A stretch of DNA of 5,444 nucleotides, taken from assembly GCA_964604905.1 (NCBI GenBank), contig CAZSCC010000211.1, positions 1-5,444 on the forward strand. The letters are read 5' to 3'. The position numbers and the translations under genes were made by a program. This DNA comes from JACQFK01 sp964604905. GTDB lineage: Bacteria; Planctomycetota; MHYJ01; JACPRB01. Of the stretch, positions 1 to 5,444 are shown one piece after another; the stretch's first letter is position 1; each line of letters starts with the position of its first letter. The notes under the pieces were generated by a model. It was not told the DNA's origin. It was given only the letters and a program-made list of their open reading frames with translations, and searched no databases.

Positions 1-463
1 CCGCCGCCTTGAGGAGCACGGGGTATCCCAGACGATCCGCGGCTTCCCTCACCGATTCGAACGAATCAACCTCGCGCACCCCCGGGACGACGGGCACGCC
101 GAGTTCCTCCGCCGTCTTCCTCGAGCCTCTCTTGTCCCCAAGGGCCTCCATGGACTCGGGGGTCGGCCCGATAAAGACCACTCCCGCGTCCCCGCAGGCC
201 CGGGCGAAGGAGGCGCTTTGGGAAAGGAACCCGTAGCCTGGATGGAGCGCCGTCGCCCCGGTCTTCCGCGCGGCGGCGAGGATCGCGGCCCCGTCGAGGT
301 AACGGTCCGGGCCGCCGATTCCGACCGCCTCCCGCGCCAGCGCCACGTGGGGCGCGTCCTTATCGAGATCCGTGTAAAGAGCCACGGACGGGAGATCCAT
401 CTCGCGGAGGGTTCGCAGGATGCGGCAGGCGATCTCGCCTCGATTGGCGACCAGCACCTTCAT
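1..463 (-). CDS. liuD: Biotin carboxylase subunit of an acyl-CoA carboxylase (3-methylcrotonyl-CoA carboxylase alpha type), 3' partial
   Basis: This gene starts at the ATG at 463-461 and is still open at the left edge, leaving 154 N-terminal residues. The subunit carboxylates a biotin carried on its own C-terminal domain, using ATP and bicarbonate, in the cytoplasm. Visible family marks are the N-terminal VLVANRGEIACRIL (residues 3-16), HPGYGFLS (74-81), GPTPESMEALGDK (99-111) and GVPVVPG (122-128). The stretch YPVLLKAA (147-154) normally leads straight into the glycine-rich ATP loop, which lies outside the window. The residues after FLS are Q-S, where most relatives have E-N, a small deviation. 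The start codon overlaps the TGA of the hydratase gene (ATGA, 4 nt), with AGGAAG about 11 nt upstream, so translation is probably coupled. The alpha subunit of a 3-methylcrotonyl-CoA carboxylase is inferred from the neighbours; on sequence alone propionyl-, acetyl- or geranyl-CoA carboxylase alpha subunits look much the same. The biotinyl (AMKM) region cannot be checked here. Confidence 0.9.
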   Translation of the reverse strand, partial: MKVLVANRGEIACRILRTLREMDLPSVALYTDLDKDAPHVALAREAVGIGGPDRYLDGAAILAAARKTGATALHPGYGFLSQSASFARACGDAGVVFIGPTPESMEALGDKRGSRKTAEELGVPVVPGVREVDSFESVREAADRLGYPVLLKAA

Positions 464-1227
464 GACCAGCCCGGCTTCCTCTTTTCCAGGAACGCCCCCA
501 GGCCCTCCTGCGCCTCCGGAGAGACGCGAAGGCGGGCGATGCTCTGGACGGTATGCTCGATGGCCTTCTCCCGGGACAGCCCCGCCACCTCGCGGAGCAG
601 CCGTTTGGCCGCCTCCACGGCGCGAGGACCGCAGCGGAGCAACTCCGCGATCAGCGCGTCGACTCTGGCATCCAAGGCGTCCGGGGAAACCACCTCGTGA
701 ACCAGCCCCAGGGCCTGCGCCTCGCGGGCGCCGAACCGCTCCCCGGTCAGGAAGTACCGCCTCGCCGCGCCCCAACCGATCTTGGGAAGGACGAACGTCG
801 AGATCACCGCGGGGATAATCCCGAGACGGACCTCGGTAAAGCCGAACTGCGCACCCTCTTCGGCCACGACGATGTCACAGGCCGCCGCCAGGCCGCTTCC
901 CCCTCCCAAGGCCGCCCCTCTCACCCGGCCGATGACCGGTTTCGGACATTCCTCGACGGCGCGAAGCATCGTCGCCATCGCGGCGGCATCCCGCGCGTTC
1001 TCCTCCTCGCCATACTCCTTGCTCTTCTTCATCCAGGCCGCATCCGCCCCGGCGCAGAACACCGGTCCCTCTCCGGTCAGGACGACCGCCCTCGTCGCCT
1101 CCGGAATCGCGCCGAAGGCCTGCGTCAACTCCGAGATGAGCGTCTCATCGAAGGCGTTCCGGACCTCCGGGCGCTGGAGGCGCACCGTGGTCACCGGCCC
1201 GCGGGTCTCGACGCTGAGGGTCTCCAT
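460..1227 (-). CDS. liuC: Enoyl-CoA hydratase/isomerase family protein, probable 3-methylglutaconyl-CoA hydratase
   Basis: A complete 255-aa crotonase-fold protein of normal length for the family. The probable reaction is hydration of 3-methylglutaconyl-CoA to HMG-CoA, the leucine-degradation step after 3-methylcrotonyl-CoA carboxylase. Marks in order: RPEVRNAFD (19-27), the CoA and oxyanion-hole stretch FCAGADAAWMK (57-67), the second oxyanion element ALGGG (106-110), and FTEVRLGIIPAVIS (130-143), whose Glu132 matches the second catalytic Glu of rat enoyl-CoA hydratase. The first catalytic Glu is replaced by Gly112 (GGGSG). From my knowledge of the family, this is usual in bacterial LiuC-type hydratases, as are AWMK and PAVIS. 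The ATG lies 3 nt after the TGA of the carboxyltransferase gene with no clear Shine-Dalgarno sequence, so translational coupling is likely. The 3' end overlaps the biotin carboxylase start by 4 nt. An AtuE-type isohexenylglutaconyl-CoA hydratase, which occupies the same operon position in terpene clusters, is the main alternative. Confidence 0.88.
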   Translation of the reverse strand: METLSVETRGPVTTVRLQRPEVRNAFDETLISELTQAFGAIPEATRAVVLTGEGPVFCAGADAAWMKKSKEYGEEENARDAAAMATMLRAVEECPKPVIGRVRGAALGGGSGLAAACDIVVAEEGAQFGFTEVRLGIIPAVISTFVLPKIGWGAARRYFLTGERFGAREAQALGLVHEVVSPDALDARVDALIAELLRCGPRAVEAAKRLLREVAGLSREKAIEHTVQSIARLRVSPEAQEGLGAFLEKRKPGWS

Positions 1228-1230
1228 GGG

Positions 1231-2838
1231 TCACATCCGGAAAACGGGTGTGCGGGTCTCGCCAATGGGGGCGTTCAGGCACGCGGACAATGAGAGCGCG
1301 ACGACACGCCTCGTTTCGACAGGGTCGATGATCCCGTCATCCCAGAGCAGGGCCGAACCATAGTACGGGTCACCCTCACGCTCGTATTTTTCCAGGACCG
1401 GCCCCGCGATCGCCTTCTCCTCGGCCTCGGACAGGCTCCTCCCGTCCCGCGCCAACTGCTCCCGCTTGACCTGGACGAGGACGCTCGCGGCCTGCTCCGC
1501 TCCCATCACGGAGACCCTCGCGTTGGGCCACGTGAACAGGAATCGGGGCCGATAGCCTCGCCCGCACATCGCGTAGTTCCCCGCTCCGTGCGAAGCGCCG
1601 ACGATGACGGTGATCTTCGGGACGCCTGCCGTCGCGACCGCCTGCACCATCTTGGCCCCGTCCCGCGCGATCCCCCCCTGCTCGACCTTCTTCCCGACCA
1701 TGAACCCGGTGATGTTCTGGAGGAAGATGAGGGGGATGCGCCTCTGGGCGCACAGTTCGATGAAATGGGCGCCCTTGAGCGCGCTCTCCGAAAAGAGCAC
1801 GCCATTGTTCGCGACGACCCCCACGGGGTATCCCCACCAGCGTGCCTGGCCGCAGACCAGAGTGCTGCCGTAGTTCGCCTTGAACTCATGGAAGCGGCTT
1901 CCGTCGACGAATCGCGCGATCAGTTCCCGGGCATCATAGGGGAGCCGGGGGTCGGCGGGGACGATCCCGGTGAGCTCCTCGGCCGGATATGCCGGCTCCT
2001 CGGGCGGCGCCAGATCCAGACCGACGTTCTTCACCGAGTTCAGGGCGGCCACGACATCCCTGCAGAGGCGGAGTCCGTCCTCCTCGTCCTCCGCCAGGTG
2101 ATCGCACACTCCGGAGACCCGCGTGTGCATCTCGGCCCCGCCCAATTCCTCGGCCGTCACGTCCTCGCCCGTGGCGGCCTTCACCAGGGGAGGGCCGCCG
2201 AGGTAGACCGTCCCCCCGCCCCGCACGATGATATTCTCGTCGGACATCGCCGGCACGTAGGCCCCGCCGGCCGTGCACATTCCCAGGACCACGGAAATCT
2301 GGGGGATTCCAAGCGACGACATGACCGCCTGGTTGTAGAAGATTCTCCCGAAATGTTCCTTGTCCGGGAAGACCTCCGCCTGCAGGGGCAGGTAGACGCC
2401 GCCCGAGTCGACGAGATAGAGGCAGGGAAGGCGGTTGTCCAATGCGATTTCCTGGGCCCGGATATGCTTGCGAATCGTCTCCGGGAAATAGGTCCCGCCT
2501 TTCACGGTGGCGTCATTGGCGACGACGACGCACTCCCGCCCCGAGACCCGACCGACTCCCGTCACCAGCCCCGCCGACGGGACCTCGTTCTCGTGCCGAC
2601 CCCACGCGGCCAAGGCGGACAGCTCGAGAAACGGCGTCTCCGGGTCGAGCACTTTCCCCACGCGTTCGCGCACCAGCAGCTTTCCCCGCTTCCTCTGGGT
2701 GGCGACTGCGGACTCGGGCCCTCCCTTCCGGACCTGCGCCAAGCGCTGGCGGAGCTGTTCAACCAAGGCTCGATGATGCCGCTGATTGGATTGGAACTCG
2801 GGGGAACCGGGATCGACCCGCGTCCGGATGAGGTCCAT
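1231..2838 (-). CDS. liuB: 3-methylcrotonyl-CoA carboxylase carboxyltransferase (beta) subunit
   Basis: This subunit transfers the carboxyl group from carboxybiotin to 3-methylcrotonyl-CoA, giving 3-methylglutaconyl-CoA. The N-terminal carboxyltransferase domain has NDATVKGGTYFPETI (108-122), YLVDSGG (141-147), HFGRIFYNQ (162-170), the oxyanion-hole stretch GMCTAGGAYVPAMSDE (186-201) and LGGPPLVKAATGE (213-225). The C-terminal domain has NITGFMVG (375-382), GGIARDGAKM (388-397), the second oxyanion stretch GASHGAGNYAMCGR (414-427) and WPNARVSVMGAEQAASVL (437-454). The GAGNYxMCGR form is that of methylcrotonyl-type rather than propionyl-type subunits. I chose the ATG at 2838-2836 because it gives 535 aa, the usual family length, and homologues begin near this point. 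An in-frame ATG at 2901-2899, directly after a TAG, would add 21 residues (556 aa). A GGGAGGAG (2864-2857) lies 18 nt before the chosen start, further than ideal, so the start is uncertain. Geranyl-CoA carboxylase beta is the nearest alternative identity. Confidence 0.92.
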   Translation of the reverse strand: MDLIRTRVDPGSPEFQSNQRHHRALVEQLRQRLAQVRKGGPESAVATQRKRGKLLVRERVGKVLDPETPFLELSALAAWGRHENEVPSAGLVTGVGRVSGRECVVVANDATVKGGTYFPETIRKHIRAQEIALDNRLPCLYLVDSGGVYLPLQAEVFPDKEHFGRIFYNQAVMSSLGIPQISVVLGMCTAGGAYVPAMSDENIIVRGGGTVYLGGPPLVKAATGEDVTAEELGGAEMHTRVSGVCDHLAEDEEDGLRLCRDVVAALNSVKNVGLDLAPPEEPAYPAEELTGIVPADPRLPYDARELIARFVDGSRFHEFKANYGSTLVCGQARWWGYPVGVVANNGVLFSESALKGAHFIELCAQRRIPLIFLQNITGFMVGKKVEQGGIARDGAKMVQAVATAGVPKITVIVGASHGAGNYAMCGRGYRPRFLFTWPNARVSVMGAEQAASVLVQVKREQLARDGRSLSEAEEKAIAGPVLEKYEREGDPYYGSALLWDDGIIDPVETRRVVALSLSACLNAPIGETRTPVFRM

Positions 2839-3006
2839 AGGGTCGGAACTAGTGTACTCCTCCCGTCGCTCCCCCGCAATCCGTAAGCCGCCCCGACGCA
2901 TCTATTATTTTCCAAGAACGCTCATTTTCCGTGTCGAGTTTTTGACCCCTTTGGGACTTCTGGGTGGAGCGAGGAATTTTGGTTCTCACTTTCTTGGAGG
3001 TGCCTC
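2839..3006. promoter_or_regulatory. Intergenic region between liuB and the divergent basic-protein gene; probable promoter zone
   Basis: The only sizeable non-coding stretch. Positions 2901-3000 are about 45% G+C by hand count, far below the flanking genes, as expected of a promoter region. Both liuB and the plus-strand gene start from it in opposite directions. On the minus strand there is AATAAT (2909-2904, five of six matches to a -10 box) and TCGACA (2937-2932, five of six to a -35 box), but their 22-nt spacing is too long for a good sigma-70 promoter. On the plus strand TTGACC (2942-2947) resembles a -35 box, but no matching -10 lies 16-18 nt further on. If the minus-strand -10 box is real, transcription would begin close to the upstream ATG at 2901-2899, which would favour the downstream liuB start. 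Promoter activity here is inference from layout; the exact elements are weak. Confidence 0.4.
2996..3000 (+). promoter_or_regulatory. Ribosome binding site of the basic-protein gene
   Basis: GGAGG lies 6 nt before the ATG at 3007, which is ideal Shine-Dalgarno spacing. It fixes the start and supports this as a translated gene rather than a chance frame. It is the best-placed ribosome binding site in the window; the minus-strand genes rely on short gaps or overlaps. Confidence 0.75.
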
Positions 3007-3588
3007 ATGTCCGGTAGCCTAGACGCGTTCACCCGGCAGTTGGAAGAGTGCCGTCGCCGGTGGAACCGGCATTCGCTGGAGTACGTCCTGCAATCTGCTC
3101 GCATCCTCCACGCAGCCAAAGAATCATCCAGGAATGGAAGGTGCTGGCTGCGATGGCTGAGGCAGGCGGCGCATATCAATCAGAGCACGGCCTGCCGACA
3201 CATGCGAGTCGCGGACTTCTTGAAACGAAACTATGCTTTAAAGCATACATTCGCAACCCTCAGCCTCTCAAAGGTTTACGCTCTCTCTCGAACGACACCC
3301 ATCGTGGCGAGGCGTCTGGCTCATGACGAAAGGGTCCGCGCCATGAGGGACTCGGAGTTCGCCAGTTTCATCCAAAACTATCTCCCCAAGTCGCGCCGCC
3401 GTCCCACGGCCCCCAATCTGTTCCGGTCTATCATGTCGGGGCTGGAAAAGGCGCATCGCGGGATCGCGCGTTGGAAGAGAGCCCGGCGGGCTATCCCGAG
3501 CGGGTACCGCGGGGGAATCCAGTCGAGGTTGATGGAACTCCTGGCGGCGGCCAGTCACCTGAGGCAAAGCGGGCGCAGGGCGCTCTAG
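3007..3588 (+). CDS. Highly basic protein of unknown function with a DUF3102-like, possible helix-turn-helix region
   Basis: I do not recognise the whole 193-aa protein. It has 40 Arg/Lys (33 Arg, 7 Lys) against 12 Asp/Glu, so it is strongly basic and may bind nucleic acid. No signal peptide or membrane segment is visible. Residues 23-52 (predicted helix, then WLRWLRQ) followed by INQSTACRHMRVADF (57-71) resemble the pattern of DUF3102 and ParB-like proteins, in which an aliphatic helix and a WxxWL motif precede a helix-turn-helix-like TAxxxMRxA segment. LSLSKVYALSR (85-95) fits a following helix, and the C-terminal third is an Arg-rich tail. The start is set by GGAGG 6 nt upstream. The third-codon-position G+C is about 73% by hand count, against about 91% in the mutase small-subunit gene next to it, suggesting acquisition or low expression. 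It lies opposite to all its neighbours, divergent from liuB, and its TAG overlaps the stop of the mutase small subunit. A regulator or a mobile-element remnant are both possible. Confidence 0.75.
   Translation: MSGSLDAFTRQLEECRRRWNRHSLEYVLQSARILHAAKESSRNGRCWLRWLRQAAHINQSTACRHMRVADFLKRNYALKHTFATLSLSKVYALSRTTPIVARRLAHDERVRAMRDSEFASFIQNYLPKSRRRPTAPNLFRSIMSGLEKAHRGIARWKRARRAIPSGYRGGIQSRLMELLAAASHLRQSGRRAL
3232..3247. repeat. Perfect 16-bp palindrome inside the basic-protein gene
   Basis: TATGCTTTAAAGCATA reads the same on both strands. The bases on either side (C and C) do not pair. It spans codons Tyr76 to His80, including a TTA leucine codon that is rare in this composition, and sits in the most AT-rich part of the gene (about 53% G+C over 3181-3300). 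It could be a dimeric protein binding site or chance; it has no loop and no T-run, so it is not a terminator. Confidence 0.6.
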
Positions 3589-4004
3589 CCCTTGCGGCGG
3601 CGGGAGATCTCCCCCCGGAGATAGCTCACGATATCGCGGGTGTCGGTGCCGGGGCCGAAGAGCCGTCCGACGCCCATCCGCGTGAGCTCTTCGGCGTCTT
3701 CCGGGGGGATGATCCCTCCTCCGCAGAGGAGCACCCCGTCCATCCCCTTCTTCTTCATCAGGTCGAGGATCTCGGGGAGGATCGTCATGTGGGCCCCGGA
3801 CAGGATCGAGACGCAGATCGCGTCGGCGTCCTCCTGCAGGGCGGCGTTCACGATCGCCTCGCAGGTCTGGTGGAGACCGGTGTAGATCACTTCGAAGCCG
3901 GCGTCCCGCAGCGCCGCCGCCACGATCTTCGCGCCCCGGTCGTGACCGTCGAGGCCTGGCTTCGCCACGATCACCCGGCTCTTGCGTTCCATCTGGGTCG
4001 ACAT
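3585..4004 (-). CDS. icmB: Acyl-CoA mutase small subunit, cobalamin (B12)-binding, isobutyryl-CoA mutase type
   Basis: A 139-aa protein made up of just the B12-binding domain, the size expected of a separate mutase small subunit. The base-off/His-on signature DxHxxG is D19-G20-H21-D22-R23-G24; His21 should be the lower ligand of cobalt. The rest of the cofactor groove is present: YTGLHQT (41-47), SILSG (66-70), LLCGGGIIP (92-100) and FGPGTDT (116-122). It would hold adenosylcobalamin over the barrel of the large subunit encoded 3 nt upstream, forming a cytoplasmic complex. No clear Shine-Dalgarno sequence precedes the ATG at 4004-4002, so translation is probably coupled to the large-subunit stop. 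ATG at codon 5 is another possible start. Its TAG overlaps the stop of the convergent plus-strand gene. The small subunit does not reveal substrate; the name follows the large subunit, and automated labels would probably read methylmalonyl-CoA mutase C-terminal domain. Confidence 0.92.
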   Translation of the reverse strand: MSTQMERKSRVIVAKPGLDGHDRGAKIVAAALRDAGFEVIYTGLHQTCEAIVNAALQEDADAICVSILSGAHMTILPEILDLMKKKGMDGVLLCGGGIIPPEDAEELTRMGVGRLFGPGTDTRDIVSYLRGEISRRRKG

Positions 4005-4007
4005 GGG

Positions 4008-5444
<1,437 letters not shown>

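Noticed and set aside
553..1293. Plus-strand frame of 246 codons opposite the crotonase gene
   Set aside because: Shadow of the hydratase gene, with no recognisable domain and no plausible ribosome binding site tied to it.
1588..2886. Long plus-strand open frame of 432 codons opposite the carboxyltransferase gene
   Set aside because: It is the antisense of a clear carboxyltransferase gene. High third-position G+C removes stops in the opposite frames, and the translation shows no family motif.
2922..3179. Minus-strand 85-codon frame opposite the start of the basic-protein gene
   Set aside because: No motif or good ribosome binding site, and it conflicts with the plus-strand gene that has an ideal GGAGG.
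2839..3588. Recent insertion-sequence or transposon insertion
   Set aside because: No transposase, no terminal inverted repeats and no target-site duplication can be seen around the basic-protein gene; odd composition alone is not enough.
3602..3613. GGGAGATCTCCC palindrome just past the plus-strand stop, considered as a terminator
   Set aside because: It lies within the mutase small-subunit coding sequence, has no loop and no following T-run.

Overview
The window comes from a high-GC bacterial chromosome. Five of its six genes lie on the minus strand and act on CoA esters of branched-chain acids. The codon style and standalone subunits suit an aerobic or facultative heterotroph from an environmental phylum (for example Acidobacteriota, Gemmatimonadota, Myxococcota or Candidatus Eisenbacteria), but nothing here fixes the taxonomy.

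Right part (about 3585-5444, minus strand): a two-gene, adenosylcobalamin-dependent acyl-CoA mutase. The large catalytic subunit runs off the right edge at its 5' end and is followed after 3 nt by a 139-aa B12-binding small subunit. It would usually be labelled methylmalonyl-CoA mutase. However, the two residues that recognise the methylmalonyl carboxylate (Tyr89 and Arg207 in Propionibacterium numbering) are Phe and Gln here, which is the isobutyryl-CoA mutase pattern. The probable reaction is isobutyryl-CoA <-> n-butyryl-CoA.

Middle (about 2839-3588): an AT-richer intergenic region, then one plus-strand gene for a very basic 193-aa protein of unknown function with a DUF3102-like, possibly helix-turn-helix, segment. 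It has its own good ribosome binding site and a codon choice clearly unlike its neighbours. Its stop codon shares a CTAG with the stop codon of the mutase small subunit. A perfect 16-bp palindrome lies inside it.

Left part (1-2838, minus strand): a tightly coupled liuB-liuC-liuD-like operon. It encodes the 3-methylcrotonyl-CoA carboxylase carboxyltransferase subunit, a methylglutaconyl-CoA hydratase-type crotonase, and the first 154 residues of the biotin carboxylase subunit, which runs off the left edge. These are the central steps of leucine degradation; the related geranyl-CoA (acyclic terpene) pathway is the main alternative.

Together, the mutase could feed the valine-derived isobutyryl skeleton into straight-chain butyryl-CoA oxidation, while the carboxylase and hydratase process the leucine-derived skeleton. 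The plus-strand gene separates the two groups and is divergent from liuB. The liu operon therefore either has its own promoter between 2839 and 3006 or is reached by read-through antisense to the basic protein gene. I see no RNA genes, CRISPR arrays, insertion sequences or origins.
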